This document shows positions 9,182 through 19,236 of a stretch of DNA of 64,000 nt, in pieces. Both the position numbers and the translations under genes were made by a program. The stretch comes from Mycolicibacterium phocaicum (GTDB lineage Bacteria > Actinomycetota > Actinomycetes > Mycobacteriales > Mycobacteriaceae). The stretch is taken from positions 4,464,001 to 4,528,000 of the forward strand of contig NZ_AP022616.1 of NCBI RefSeq assembly GCF_010731115.1. Reading direction: 5' to 3'. Position 1 is the stretch's first letter. The number at the start of each line of letters is the position of its first letter. A model generated the notes under the pieces. It made no database searches. It had not been told where the DNA came from and saw only the letters and a list, made by a program, of their open reading frames with translations.

Positions 9182-9718
9182 ATGCCGATCATCAAGAACA
9201 GGCGCAACGCCGTGATCGCCGTCGGCGTTCTGTTTGTACTCATATTGGGTGCCGGTGTTGCCTGGTTCGGGTACTGGTCCGTTGTGGACAGTCGAAACCC
9301 TTACGGCGGGCATAACTCGTACGGGATGCGTGATTACACGCGTGACGTACAGGAGAAATCCGCCAATGCGATCGTGGCTGGATTGAATAGCGGCAATCCG
9401 GATGATGTCGACCTGATGCGTAACCACAGCGGGAACGCGGACAGGGAGGCCGACAACGCTCGAATCACTGCCAATATCGAGGCCGTACTACCGCCGCCGG
9501 GTTGCCGGTATGAACTCGAAGGGATCGAGGATAAAGGCGAACAAGACCCTGCTGCAGTGCCTTGGTTTGGCGGGCCGACCCATGCGCGCGGGTTCGATAT
9601 GAAGCTTCGGCAGCTATGCACGGGTGGGCCACCGACGCAGCGGGCGATCCGCGTCATCGCTATCCCCTCCGGAATGGGCGGATACTGGGCTGCGGCGGCA
9701 TTGCAGGCACTGAATTAG
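9182..9718 (+). CDS. membrane-anchored protein downstream of effector A (candidate immunity or accessory protein)
   Basis: A 178-residue protein with one N-terminal membrane segment (about residues 9-30), then an outward-facing domain with two Cys residues (PPPGCRYELEGI and RQLCTGGPPTQ). No known family recognised. It starts 7 bases after the effector A stop, suggesting one transcript. Its envelope location and position directly after a putative T7SS amidase fit an immunity or accessory role, but a Tat/Sec-independent lipoprotein-like envelope protein of other function is equally possible. Confidence 0.6.
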   Translation: MPIIKNRRNAVIAVGVLFVLILGAGVAWFGYWSVVDSRNPYGGHNSYGMRDYTRDVQEKSANAIVAGLNSGNPDDVDLMRNHSGNADREADNARITANIEAVLPPPGCRYELEGIEDKGEQDPAAVPWFGGPTHARGFDMKLRQLCTGGPPTQRAIRVIAIPSGMGGYWAAAALQALN

Positions 9719-10031
9719 CGGTTATCGTCCGAAGCTGGGGACGGGCGGGCAGGCGATTCGTCGGCGGATCCGAGCAGTGCGGCCTGGCCAGCGCCGATCG
9801 CCACATTCACATATGTCGCGCGGAGTTCAAAGATTGCCGTAGTCGCTGACGTCGACCGCCGTCGCCCAGACGCGATGCGAACCGTTGGGGACGGCCAGTA
9901 CGCAGCCGCCGCTTCTCGGACCGAAGGGGTACCGCGCGATCAATGTGCCGATGCGGACCTGCACCGTGCCGAGTCCCACGGTGGTGTATCCCGCAGCACG
10001 ACCGGTGGCGGCTGCGAGGAACGCCTTGAGC
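9719..10031. other. intergenic stretch with a possible gene remnant
   Basis: No complete gene is seen. On the minus strand a coding-like frame runs from about 10022 down to a stop at 9827 (about 65 codons, including LARYPFGPRSGGCVLAV-like text after TLI) without a good start. It directly follows the lpqE stop in another frame. It could be the 3' remnant of a gene lost when this island was inserted. The remaining bases show no RNA gene or hairpin I can support. Confidence 0.3.
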
Positions 10032-10631
10032 TCAGTGATGTCCCTCGCCGCCGGCGGCAGGTGCCGGAGCGGCTTCGCCGGCCTCGCGGCGCGGGGCCTC
10101 GCCCGCGGAGATCGGGACCGCGATGGTCTTCTCGCCGGCGTTCTGGAACTTGAACGTGAAGTTGTAGTTCAGGCCGTTGCTGATGGGCTTGGTCAGCGCG
10201 ACCATCGCGATGGAGGTCGTCGCGTCCTCGGACCGCGGCAGGGTCTGCTTCTGGCCGTCCGGGGTGCCGACCAGCAACACGCCGCCCGCGGGAACCGTGG
10301 TGCCGCCGTTGACCAGCACCTCGCCGGTGTCGGAGGAGATACCGATCAGCTTGTCGGCGTTCTCGGGCGACTTGTTGGTCGCGACGAACAGCAGCTCGAC
10401 CATGGTGCCGGGCTTGACGAAGTCGCGGGTCTGCGGAGCGCGCAGGTACACGTTGCGCAGGTCCACACCGGCCTTCTCGTCGCCGATGGTGGTGGCGGTG
10501 CCGTTGACAGCAGGCAGCTGGTTCGCGCTCTGCGAGACCTGGCCGCTGCTGCAGCCGGTGAGCGTCACCGCGGTGGCCAGCCCGAAGGCGGCCAGCGTGA
10601 CGGCAGAAGTGCGCGATTTCATGCGGTTCAC
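10032..10631 (-). CDS. lpqE: lipoprotein LpqE
   Basis: About 199 residues with a lipoprotein signal peptide: basic start, hydrophobic run, then lipobox LTGC with the acylated Cys near residue 27. A beta-rich domain of about 150 residues follows, and a Pro/Ala/His tail. It matches mycobacterial LpqE by sequence character and by position divergent from carD (Rv3584/Rv3583c). Function is unknown; a copper-chaperone-like fold has been suggested for related proteins. ATG 10631 or ATG 10622 are both possible starts; both keep the signal peptide. Confidence 0.85.
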   Translation of the reverse strand: MNRMKSRTSAVTLAAFGLATAVTLTGCSSGQVSQSANQLPAVNGTATTIGDEKAGVDLRNVYLRAPQTRDFVKPGTMVELLFVATNKSPENADKLIGISSDTGEVLVNGGTTVPAGGVLLVGTPDGQKQTLPRSEDATTSIAMVALTKPISNGLNYNFTFKFQNAGEKTIAVPISAGEAPRREAGEAAPAPAAGGEGHH

Positions 10632-11470
<839 letters not shown>

Positions 11471-11490
11471 ACGCCGTCTCCCTCGGAGAA

Positions 11491-11964
11491 GTGAACTTCC
11501 GTATCGGTCTCGGTACCGACGTACATCCCATCGAGGCAGGGCGGCCGTGTTGGCTGCTCTGCCTGTCATTTGACGGCGCTGACGGCTGCGCCGGGCATTC
11601 CGACGGCGACGTCGCCGCGCATGCACTCTGCGATGCCTTGCTGAGTGCTGCCGGCCTCGGTGACCTCGGCAGTGTCTTCGGCACAGATCGTCCCGAATGG
11701 CGCGGCGTCACCGGTACCGACATGCTCAAACATGTCTCCACGCTGCTTGCGGCCGCCGGTTTTCGGGTGGGCAATGCCGCGGTCCAGGTGATCGGCAACC
11801 GCCCGAAAATCGCGCCCCGCAGGGAAGAGGCCCAGCAGGTGCTGTCGGCGCTTCTGGACGCGCCTGTCTCGGTTTCGGCGACCACCACCGACGGCCTCGG
11901 ACTCACCGGGCGGGGCGAGGGTCTGGCCGCGATTGCGACGGCGCTGGTGGTCTCGCTCGATTAG
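11491..11964 (+). CDS. ispF: 2-C-methyl-D-erythritol 2,4-cyclodiphosphate synthase
   Basis: A 157-residue enzyme of the MEP isoprenoid pathway cyclising CDP-ME 2-phosphate. Metal-binding [10 protein letters not shown] (Asp and His) and GCAGHSDGD are visible, and the C-terminal [16 protein letters not shown] is typical. GTG 11491 is the start, with a ggag tract just upstream. It normally follows ispD, the preceding cytidylyltransferase step, but here follows carD directly. cysS comes 19 bases later. Confidence 0.93.
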   Translation: MNFRIGLGTDVHPIEAGRPCWLLCLSFDGADGCAGHSDGDVAAHALCDALLSAAGLGDLGSVFGTDRPEWRGVTGTDMLKHVSTLLAAAGFRVGNAAVQVIGNRPKIAPRREEAQQVLSALLDAPVSVSATTTDGLGLTGRGEGLAAIATALVVSLD

Positions 11965-11983
11965 GCCGGTAAGCTGGCCCGTC

Positions 11984-13393
11984 GTGACCGAACACCGTCT
12001 CGAGGGCCTGCGGCTCTACGACACCATGACCGGTGCCGTGCGGGACTTCACCCCGGTGCGGCCCGGACACGCATCCATCTACCTGTGTGGCGCAACTGTG
12101 CAGGGTCTGCCCCACATCGGACATGTCCGCAGCGGCGTCGCTTTCGACGTGCTGCGGCGCTGGCTGACGGCCAAGGGCTACGACGTCGCGTTCATCCGGA
12201 ACGTCACCGACATCGACGACAAGATTCTCAACAAGGCGGCCGAAGCGGGCCGGCCGTGGTGGGAATGGGCCGCCACCTTCGAGCGGGCCTTCACGGCCGC
12301 CTACGACGCGCTGGGCGTGCTGCCGCCGTCGGCCGAGCCCCGGGCGACCGGGCACATCACGCAGATGGTCGAGGTCATCGAGAAGCTGATCGAGCGCGGG
12401 CATGCCTATGCCGCGGGCGGCGACGTCTACTTCGACGTCCTGAGCCTGCCTGACTACGGCAAGCTCTCGGGCCATCGCATCGATGACGTGCACCAGGGTG
12501 AGGGCGTGGCGACCGGCAAGCGTGACCCGCGGGACTTCACCCTGTGGAAGGGCGCCAAGCCCGGTGAGCCGTCCTGGCCGACGCCGTGGGGCCGGGGCCG
12601 TCCCGGCTGGCACACCGAGTGTGTCGCCATGTGCCAGGAATACCTGGGCTCAGAATTCGACATCCATGCCGGCGGCATGGACCTGATCTTCCCGCACCAT
12701 GAGAACGAGACCGCCCAGGCCAACGCCTGCGGCGACGAGTTCGCGCGGTTCTGGCTGCACAACGGCTGGGTCACCATGGGCGGCGAGAAGATGAGCAAGT
12801 CGTTGGGCAATGTGCTGGCGATTCCGGCTGTCCTGCAACGGGTTCGAGCCGCCGAGCTGCGTTACTACCTGGGCAGTGCGCACTACCGGTCCATGCTGGA
12901 GTTCTCCGAGAACTCGCTGCAGGACGCGGCCAAGGCCTACACCGGCATCGAGGAATTCCTGCACCGGGTCCGCACCCGGGTGGGTGCCGTCGAGGTCGGC
13001 ACCTGGACCGACAAGTTCGCGGCCGCACTGGACGACGACCTGGCGGTGCCCGCGGCGCTGGCCGAGGTGCACGCCGCCCGCGCCGACGGCAACCGGGCGC
13101 TGGACGCCGGCGACCATGCCGGCGCGATGGCTGCGGCGACGTCGATCCGGGCCATGATGGGCATCCTGGGCTGCGACCCGCTCGATGAGCGCTGGGAAAC
13201 GCGCGACGAGACGTCGGCAGCGCTCAATGCTGTTGATGCCCTGGTGCAGTGGGCGCTCAAGAGCCGCGCCGAGGCCCGCGAGAACCGGGACTGGGCTGCC
13301 GCCGACGCGATCCGCGACCAGCTGAAGCTGGCCGGCATCGAGGTCACCGATACCGCTGACGGCCCGCAGTGGGCCTTGACTGATGGGGCCTGA
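11984..13393 (+). CDS. cysS: cysteinyl-tRNA synthetase
   Basis: A 469-residue class I synthetase charging tRNA-Cys. Zn-ligand Cys in YLCGATVQG, the HIGH-type motif PHIGHVRSG, zinc ligands around EC and HHENE, and the KMSKS motif EKMSKSLGN are all present. The length equals that of mycobacterial CysS when GTG 11984 is used; upstream in-frame starts would overlap ispF. It sits in the conserved ispF-cysS-rlmB run, with rlmB beginning 2 bases after its stop. Confidence 0.96.
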   Translation: MTEHRLEGLRLYDTMTGAVRDFTPVRPGHASIYLCGATVQGLPHIGHVRSGVAFDVLRRWLTAKGYDVAFIRNVTDIDDKILNKAAEAGRPWWEWAATFERAFTAAYDALGVLPPSAEPRATGHITQMVEVIEKLIERGHAYAAGGDVYFDVLSLPDYGKLSGHRIDDVHQGEGVATGKRDPRDFTLWKGAKPGEPSWPTPWGRGRPGWHTECVAMCQEYLGSEFDIHAGGMDLIFPHHENETAQANACGDEFARFWLHNGWVTMGGEKMSKSLGNVLAIPAVLQRVRAAELRYYLGSAHYRSMLEFSENSLQDAAKAYTGIEEFLHRVRTRVGAVEVGTWTDKFAAALDDDLAVPAALAEVHAARADGNRALDAGDHAGAMAAATSIRAMMGILGCDPLDERWETRDETSAALNAVDALVQWALKSRAEARENRDWAAADAIRDQLKLAGIEVTDTADGPQWALTDGA

Positions 13394-13395
13394 CG

Positions 13396-14334
13396 ATGGC
13401 TGGAAACTCTCAGCGCCGCGGCGCAATTCGTAAAGAGGGCACCAAGAAGGGCCCGCAGGTCGGCTCCGGCGGCCAGCGCCGCCGCGGGTTGGAGGGCAAG
13501 GGCGCAACCCCGCGTGCCGACCAGCGCCCGAACCACAAGGCGTACAAGATCGCGCAGAAAGCGGCCCGATCGAATCAGGGACGCCACAAGAAGACCGATG
13601 ACGTCGAGGTCGTGGTCGGCCGCAACCCGGTCGTGGAATGCCTGCGCGCCGGCGTTCCGGCCACTGCGCTCTACGTCGTGCTGGGCACCGAGGCCGACGA
13701 GCGGCTGACCGAATCGGTCACGCGCGCGGCCGATGCCGGTATCGCCATCATGGAGGTGCAGCGCCACGATCTGGACCGCATCACCAGCAACGGCATGCAC
13801 CAGGGCATCGCACTACAGGTGCCGCCGTACCAGTACACGTACCCGGACGATCTGCTGAAGTCGGCGACCTCCGACTCGAGCCCGGCCCTGCTCGTCGCGC
13901 TCGACAACATCTCGGACCCGCGCAACCTGGGCGCCATCGTGCGCTCGGTGGCGGCGTTCGGTGGGCACGGCGTGGTGATCCCGCAGCGGCGTTCGGCGTC
14001 GGTCAGCGCGGTGGCATGGCGTACCAGCGCCGGTGCGGCCGCCCGGCTGCCGGTGTCGCGCGCGACGAATCTCAATCGCACGCTCAAGGATTGGGCCGAT
14101 GCCGGTCTGACGATCGTCGGGCTGGACGCCGGCGGCGACACCACCCTTGACGAGCTGGACGCCTCGGGCCCGATGGTGGTCGTGGTGGGCTCCGAGGGCA
14201 AGGGCCTGTCGCGGCTGGTCCGGGAGAACTGCGACCACATCGTCTCGATCCCCATGGCCGGCCCCACCGAGTCGCTCAACGCGTCGGTGGCCGCCGGTGT
14301 GGTGCTGGCCGAGATCGCCCGGCAGCGCCGCTGA
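13396..14334 (+). CDS. rlmB: 23S rRNA (guanosine-2'-O)-methyltransferase RlmB-type (SpoU family)
   Basis: A 312-residue SPOUT-class rRNA 2'-O-ribose methyltransferase. It has a basic, disordered N-terminus of about 70 residues, an L7Ae-like substrate-binding domain ([15 protein letters not shown]), and the SpoU catalytic domain with [29 protein letters not shown] and [15 protein letters not shown], the AdoMet-knot motifs. It corresponds to Rv3579c. Its stop abuts the stop of the convergent phosphatase gene with no gap. Confidence 0.93.
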   Translation: MAGNSQRRGAIRKEGTKKGPQVGSGGQRRRGLEGKGATPRADQRPNHKAYKIAQKAARSNQGRHKKTDDVEVVVGRNPVVECLRAGVPATALYVVLGTEADERLTESVTRAADAGIAIMEVQRHDLDRITSNGMHQGIALQVPPYQYTYPDDLLKSATSDSSPALLVALDNISDPRNLGAIVRSVAAFGGHGVVIPQRRSASVSAVAWRTSAGAAARLPVSRATNLNRTLKDWADAGLTIVGLDAGGDTTLDELDASGPMVVVVGSEGKGLSRLVRENCDHIVSIPMAGPTESLNASVAAGVVLAEIARQRR

Positions 14335-15891
14335 TCAACGGTCGGTGCGGGGCCGTGTCAGTCTGAATCTGTCGACGGCCCGCACCTCGCCGAACGGACC
14401 GCTCACCGCGTAGTAGGTGGCGTCCATCGATGTATTGCCGCCCGGCCGGCCCGGGTCGACATCGAAAGCCACGAAGCCGCAGGGGTTCTCCCGATCGCGG
14501 AAGACGGACCACGGTGCCGCCTCCTCGACGTAGTTCGGCGTCTTCCTTCCGGTGGCGGGATTCACCTCTCCCACGGACATCAGGACGCGGCATCGCGGTT
14601 CGGGGAACAGCATCGTGTTGGACGGAATCGACGTGCCGCCCCCACCGATGACCAGGTGCACCGTGCCCTTGCTGGTGTCTATCGAGTCCGGTTGGGCGTC
14701 AACCGGATTCGGTGTCAGGGTGTCGGTCGGCAACGTGCCGCGGATCGCATGGCTGCGTTCGTAGTGGTGCTCGTGCCCGCAGACCACGAGGTCGACGTTG
14801 AACCTGTCGAACAGAGGCAGCCAGTTCTCGCGGATGCCGAGGTCGGCACCGTTGGTCTTGTTGCCGGTGGAGACCGCGGTCTGGTGCATGCACACCACGA
14901 TCCAGTCGATGTCCTTGTTGCCGCGGGATCGCTCGAGTTCTTGTTCGAGCCAACGTTTTTGGGCACCGCCCGAATAGCCGCGGACGTATGAGTTGCCACC
15001 GTCCTGGTAGCAGACGTCGTCGTTGGCCAGGATGATCACGCGGACCGAGCCGGCGGTGAAGGCGTACCACAGGCCACGCAGCTCGGGATCGGAACCGGAG
15101 TCCGGCAGTCCGAAGTAGGCCTGGTAGGCGCCGTAGCCGATGGGGCCGTTGCCCCGCTCGTTCTCGTGATTTCCCGGCGCCGGCATCCATGGCCGATGCC
15201 GCGCCGAGCGGGTGTTGTTCTCGAACCAGTCCGACCAGGTGCGGACCCGGTCGTGCGCGAGGTTGGCGTAGCACAGGTCGCCGTTGACGAGATGGAACAG
15301 CGGGGCCAGCCGTTCGACCGCGGTGGTGATGTCCCCGGCGGCCGGGGAACCGGCGTGGTCGTTGCCGAAGGACGCCGCGACCTTGGCGTCGAGCATGGGC
15401 GTCGACTGGTCGCCGAAGCTGGTGAACCGGATGGGCGCCCGGCCCCGGGGCGCGGTGCGCACCGAGCCCAGCTCGGGACTCGCGCCGTCATGGGTGGCGG
15501 CGTAGACGTAGTCGGTGTCGGGTGCGAGTCCCGTCAGCCGGGCATGGTGGACGCGAATCTCACTGCCGGACAGTGCATCTCGGTAGGTGATCGTCTCGGC
15601 GGCGACGGCGCTGCCGACACCGTCGTCCGGGGTGCCGACCAGCACGTGGGGTTTCTGGACCGCGGCGGCGGTGTGCCACGACACCACGACCTCGGTTGCC
15701 GCGTCGGAGCCGAACTGGGTGTGCAATCCGGTGACCGGCGGCGCGCCGCTGCGGTCGGCACGCTGCCACAGCATCGGCCCGGTGCGCCTGGTCGTGACGT
15801 ACCCGGTGGCGCCGGCCCCGAGGCCCGCGCCGACGAGAGCCGAGGTGCCTCCCACGATCAGCGATCTGCGGCTCACGTCCACGACAGCCAT
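14335..15891 (-). CDS. Tat-exported purple acid phosphatase-like metallophosphoesterase
   Basis: A 518-residue exported phosphatase. The twin-arginine signal SRRSLIVGGTSALVGAG is followed by a fibronectin-like purple acid phosphatase N-domain (about residues 50-160). The metallophosphoesterase core has GDQS, NGDLCYAN, GNHEN, VCMHQTA and GHEHHYER, which supply the dinuclear metal ligands. Probable role is phosphomonoester hydrolysis outside the membrane; substrate unknown. It is convergent with rlmB. ATG 15891 gives a complete Tat signal. Confidence 0.88.
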   Translation of the reverse strand: MAVVDVSRRSLIVGGTSALVGAGLGAGATGYVTTRRTGPMLWQRADRSGAPPVTGLHTQFGSDAATEVVVSWHTAAAVQKPHVLVGTPDDGVGSAVAAETITYRDALSGSEIRVHHARLTGLAPDTDYVYAATHDGASPELGSVRTAPRGRAPIRFTSFGDQSTPMLDAKVAASFGNDHAGSPAAGDITTAVERLAPLFHLVNGDLCYANLAHDRVRTWSDWFENNTRSARHRPWMPAPGNHENERGNGPIGYGAYQAYFGLPDSGSDPELRGLWYAFTAGSVRVIILANDDVCYQDGGNSYVRGYSGGAQKRWLEQELERSRGNKDIDWIVVCMHQTAVSTGNKTNGADLGIRENWLPLFDRFNVDLVVCGHEHHYERSHAIRGTLPTDTLTPNPVDAQPDSIDTSKGTVHLVIGGGGTSIPSNTMLFPEPRCRVLMSVGEVNPATGRKTPNYVEEAAPWSVFRDRENPCGFVAFDVDPGRPGGNTSMDATYYAVSGPFGEVRAVDRFRLTRPRTDR

Positions 15892-15978
15892 CTTGCCTGC
15901 GATGCGGACTGCCGGCCCGGCGGCGACGCCGCCCGGTCACCAATCGACGTGTGCTGTTCTCGCTGCGGTAACCGTGAA

Positions 15979-16386
15979 TCAGCGCCGCGTCAGCTCGACG
16001 ACCGGGATGACGCGGTCGGTCTTCTTCTCGTAGTCGGCGAACCCGGGCGCGAGTTCGACGATGCGGGCGTAGGCGGCATCCCGTTCGGCGTGCGGCAGTT
16101 CGCGCGCCACGACGTCGTATTCGTCGGTGCCGATCTCGATGTGGGCTTCGGGATTTGCCCGCAGGTTGTGCACCCAGGCCGGGTCGGCGTCCGCGCCGCC
16201 GGCGGACCCGACGATCAGCCGCTTTCCATCGATGACGAACGTGGCCGCGGGATTCACCCGTGGCTCACCACTCTTGGCGCCGGTGGTGTGCAGCAGGAGC
16301 AGGGTCAGGTTCTCGAACGGTCCACCGACCTTGCCGCCGTTGGCGCGGAATTCGGCCATGATCTTCTCGTTCCAGCTGTCGGCCAT
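15979..16386 (-). CDS. deazaflavin (F420)-dependent nitroreductase-family protein
   Basis: A 135-residue member of the Ddn/FDOR family, which uses reduced F420 to reduce quinones or other acceptors. The typical start WNEKIMAEFRANGGKVGG, then LLLLHTTGAKSGEPRVNP and the DPAWVHNLRANPEAHIEI segment that contacts F420, are present. The frame is open far upstream, but ATG 16386 gives the normal family length and lies 17 bases from the neighbouring arsB-like stop, suggesting co-transcription with that gene. Confidence 0.88.
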   Translation of the reverse strand: MADSWNEKIMAEFRANGGKVGGPFENLTLLLLHTTGAKSGEPRVNPAATFVIDGKRLIVGSAGGADADPAWVHNLRANPEAHIEIGTDEYDVVARELPHAERDAAYARIVELAPGFADYEKKTDRVIPVVELTRR

Positions 16387-16403
16387 GTTCCTCTTCCTTG
16401 CGC

Positions 16404-17537
16404 TCAGCGCAGTCCCAACATCGAACAGGTCAACCATAATCCGGTCACGGCCAGAAGCAGGGTGACCGGCACCGTCACCAGCCCTACGGTCGTGAACTCG
16501 CGGGCCCGCGCCGTCATCTCGTCGCGGACCACATTGCGCCACAAGAGGTTCGACAGTGATCCGGGGTAGGTCAGGTTGGGGCCGATGTTGACCCCGATGA
16601 GGACCGCCAGCACCGCGACCGGTCCACCGGCCGCGACGAGCGGCAGCAGCACCAGCACGGCGGGCAGGTTGTTGATCAGATTCGACAGCACTGCCGCCAC
16701 GGCCGCGATGCCGAGCAGGGCCGGCAGTGACGCGCCGTGTGGCAGCACGTGCGACAGCACACGGCCTAGGCCGAGATCCAGTACCGCGCTCACCAGTACG
16801 CCCAGCGCCAGCACGGCGACGAGGAACGGTACGTTGGCCGCCCGCAGGATGCCCATCGGTGTCTCGTGACCGCGCACGACGGCCCGCACCGCGAGCACCG
16901 CGGCGCCGGCGAACGCGGCCCACGCCGGTTCCAGACCGAGCAGCGACGTGGCGCCGAAGCCGATCAGCGTCAGGACCAACACGGTCAGGACGAAATACGG
17001 GATTTCCGGTGCGGGTGGGGCCGGCCGGTCCGTGGCGCCGGCCCGGAGTTCACGCCGGAAGAACCACCGCAGCAACACGTATTCGGCGGCGACCGCGAAA
17101 AGCCAGGGTAGGGACATGGCTGCGGTGAATCTGGTGAAACTCAGGCCCGCGGTCGTGAAGGCCAGCAGATTGGTCAGATTGGACACCGGTAGCAGCAGCG
17201 ACGCGGTGTTGGCCAGGTGGGCGGCGGCGTAGCCGTGCGGCCGCGGCGGTACGTCCAGTGTCCGCGCGGTCGTCAGCACGACGGGCGTCAGCAGCACGAC
17301 GGTGGCGTCGAGGCTCAGCACGGCGGTGGTCCCGGCGGCGATCAGGAAGACGGTGACCAGCAGCCGGCGGGCTCTGGACTCTCCGGATTGTCCTGCGCCC
17401 CAACTGCGCCGGGCCATGTAGACCCCGGCGGCGTGGAACAGCCCTTCGTCATCGCAGAGTTTGGCCAGCACCAGGACGGCGGCCAGAAATCCGACGACCG
17501 GCAGCAATCTGCCGATCTCGTGCAGCGCGGTGCTCAC
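16404..17537 (-). CDS. ArsB/SLC13-type anion permease, N-terminus shorter than family
   Basis: About 377 residues, very hydrophobic, with roughly ten membrane spans, resembling ArsB2 (Rv3578), a putative arsenite or anion exporter. The core motifs RLLPVVGFLAAVLVLAKLCD, SLDATVVLLTPVVL, LANTASLLLPVSNLTNLLAF and NNLPAVLVLLPL are intact. GTG 17537 overlaps the stop of the upstream metallo-hydrolase by 4 bases (GTGA), implying translational coupling. Relatives carry about 50 more N-terminal residues with one or two spans before the ARLLPVVGF segment; these are missing, and the upstream DNA encodes the neighbour instead. Whether the short form works is unknown. Confidence 0.8.
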   Translation of the reverse strand: MSTALHEIGRLLPVVGFLAAVLVLAKLCDDEGLFHAAGVYMARRSWGAGQSGESRARRLLVTVFLIAAGTTAVLSLDATVVLLTPVVLTTARTLDVPPRPHGYAAAHLANTASLLLPVSNLTNLLAFTTAGLSFTRFTAAMSLPWLFAVAAEYVLLRWFFRRELRAGATDRPAPPAPEIPYFVLTVLVLTLIGFGATSLLGLEPAWAAFAGAAVLAVRAVVRGHETPMGILRAANVPFLVAVLALGVLVSAVLDLGLGRVLSHVLPHGASLPALLGIAAVAAVLSNLINNLPAVLVLLPLVAAGGPVAVLAVLIGVNIGPNLTYPGSLSNLLWRNVVRDEMTARAREFTTVGLVTVPVTLLLAVTGLWLTCSMLGLR

Positions 17538-18454
17538 AGCCAGGGATCTGCGGGTTGCCAGAGCGTCGGCAGATGCAGCGGCACGCCATCTTCGGCGGCC
17601 AGCCGGCTCAGTACCCGCATCGAGACGTCGAGATCGTCGCCGGCGTAGGGCAGGGCGCGCAGCGGCTCGTGCAGGGGCCGGAAGAAGTCGTCCCAGTGCG
17701 TCAGCACCACTCGGCGCGCGCCGACGGTCCGCACCGTCTCGTGCCAGTAGTCGACGAGATACTTCTCGGGCTGCAGGCCGAGCTGCCCGATGCCGAGATA
17801 CACGATCTCGGCGTGTTGTCCGGCGAGCGCGCCCGGTACGAAACCGGCACTGCCGACGGCGAGCAGCCGGCGGCCGCTGGCGCGGTGGTGGATGTGCGTG
17901 GACCACGCCTCGCCGCACTTGTAGGCCGACGCGCGTACCGGCGGGACCACGGGAGCGGTGATGGTGCCGGGGAAGCGGTCGGGCGGGCAGTGGTGACCGG
18001 TGAACAGCGTGACGTCGAAGGCGCCCAACGTGATCGGCTCGCCGGGGGTGACGACCGTCAGCTGAGTGTCCGGCAGCCCGCCGCCCCGGCCGATGTGCGC
18101 GGCCGACGTGCCGCCCACCAGTTGCGCGCCGGTCCGTGCTGCGACGGCCGCGGAGTCCATGGCGTGGTCGAAGTGCGTGTGGACCGGCAACACCGCATCG
18201 AGCCGGTCGATGCCGAGCCGGTGCAGGCAGCCATCGATGCGCGGCACCGAGGGCTCCAGTCGGCCCAGCCCCACCGACAGCAGATTGGGCCGGGAGAAGA
18301 AGCCGTCGGTCAGCAGCGCCGATGAACCGTCGGACACCAGCATGGTGGTGACGCCGGCCCAGGTGACGGTCAGCGGCGAGTCGGCGCCGGCCGCGGGCTG
18401 ATCGAAGTAGCGGGTGTATGCGGCCAGGTCGGGACGGCCGAGTTTCAGTCGCAT
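17534..18454 (-). CDS. metallo-beta-lactamase-fold hydrolase (Rv3577-like)
   Basis: A 306-residue UlaG/RomA-like metallo-hydrolase. The HxHxDH-type motif HTHFDHAMDS, a second metal region TGHHCPPD, and the terminal VVLTHWDDFF are visible. Substrate unknown; relatives act on lactones or phosphodiesters. Its start shares one base with the stop of pxpA upstream and its stop overlaps the permease start, so pxpA, this gene and the permease form one tight operon. The frame extends upstream to 18550, but MRLKLGRPDLAAYTRYFD at 18454 is the sensible start. Confidence 0.85.
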   Translation of the reverse strand: MRLKLGRPDLAAYTRYFDQPAAGADSPLTVTWAGVTTMLVSDGSSALLTDGFFSRPNLLSVGLGRLEPSVPRIDGCLHRLGIDRLDAVLPVHTHFDHAMDSAAVAARTGAQLVGGTSAAHIGRGGGLPDTQLTVVTPGEPITLGAFDVTLFTGHHCPPDRFPGTITAPVVPPVRASAYKCGEAWSTHIHHRASGRRLLAVGSAGFVPGALAGQHAEIVYLGIGQLGLQPEKYLVDYWHETVRTVGARRVVLTHWDDFFRPLHEPLRALPYAGDDLDVSMRVLSRLAAEDGVPLHLPTLWQPADPWL

Positions 18455-19212
18455 CAGCAGAAGGCCTCGATCTGTACATTCTCCGCGGTCAGGCGGTCGC
18501 GGACCGCGCGGGCGATGTCGACGGCGCCGGGCGAATCGCCATGTACGCAAATTGATTTCACGGTGATCTTGATGGTGGAGCCGTCGACGGCGCCGACGCG
18601 GCCGGCGGTCACCATGGAAGCCACCCGGTCGGCGATGGTCGAAACGTTGTGCAGCACCGCATTACGTTGTGTACGCGGCACCAGTTGGCCGTCGGGGCGG
18701 TACGAGCGGTCGGCGAAGGCCTCCGGCACGGCGCGCAGTCCGAGCTCCGCGGCGGCCGTGAAGAACGCCGAACCGGCCAGCCCCAGCACCGGCAGCGCCG
18801 GGTCCACGGCGTGCACCGCGGCGGCCACCGCCCGCGCCTGCACGTGATCGGTGGCGATCGTGTTGTACAGGGCGCCATGGGGTTTGACGTAGGTGACGGC
18901 CGAACCGGCGACCTGTGCAAGGGCCTGTAGCGCGCCGATCTGGTAGATCACGTCGGCAGTGAGATCCTCGGGCGCGACGTCGATGTAGCGGCGGCCGAAA
19001 CCCGCCAGGTCGCGGTAGCCCACCTGCGCACCGATCCGCACGCCACGCTCGGCGGCGGCGTGGCAGACCCGCAGCAGTCCGGCCGGGTCACCGGCGTGGA
19101 AGCCGCAGGCGATGTTGGCACTGGTGACCAGATCGAGCATCGCGTCGTCGTCACCCAGCTGCCACACCCCGAAGCTCTCGCCGAGATCGGCATTGAGATC
19201 GACAGCAGACAT
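18454..19212 (-). CDS. pxpA: 5-oxoprolinase subunit A (LamB/YcsF family)
   Basis: A 252-residue member of the LamB/YcsF family. It starts DLNADLGESFGVW and continues with SANIACGFHAGDP, QVGYRDLAGFGRR, YVKPHGALYN and SICVHGDSPGAVD, all hallmark segments. In the PxpABC complex it helps hydrolyse 5-oxoproline to glutamate using ATP. PxpB and PxpC are not next to it here, so either they are elsewhere or the protein has another role. ATG 19212 is the start; the long upstream frame overlaps the divergent sulfurtransferase. Confidence 0.9.
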   Translation of the reverse strand: MSAVDLNADLGESFGVWQLGDDDAMLDLVTSANIACGFHAGDPAGLLRVCHAAAERGVRIGAQVGYRDLAGFGRRYIDVAPEDLTADVIYQIGALQALAQVAGSAVTYVKPHGALYNTIATDHVQARAVAAAVHAVDPALPVLGLAGSAFFTAAAELGLRAVPEAFADRSYRPDGQLVPRTQRNAVLHNVSTIADRVASMVTAGRVGAVDGSTIKITVKSICVHGDSPGAVDIARAVRDRLTAENVQIEAFC

Positions 19213-19236
19213 GCCTGCCAGCCTAGGCTCGACGCC

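Noticed and set aside
17538..18479. Upstream extension of the permease frame
   Set aside because: It is the shadow of the metallo-hydrolase gene: no membrane spans, very Arg-rich.
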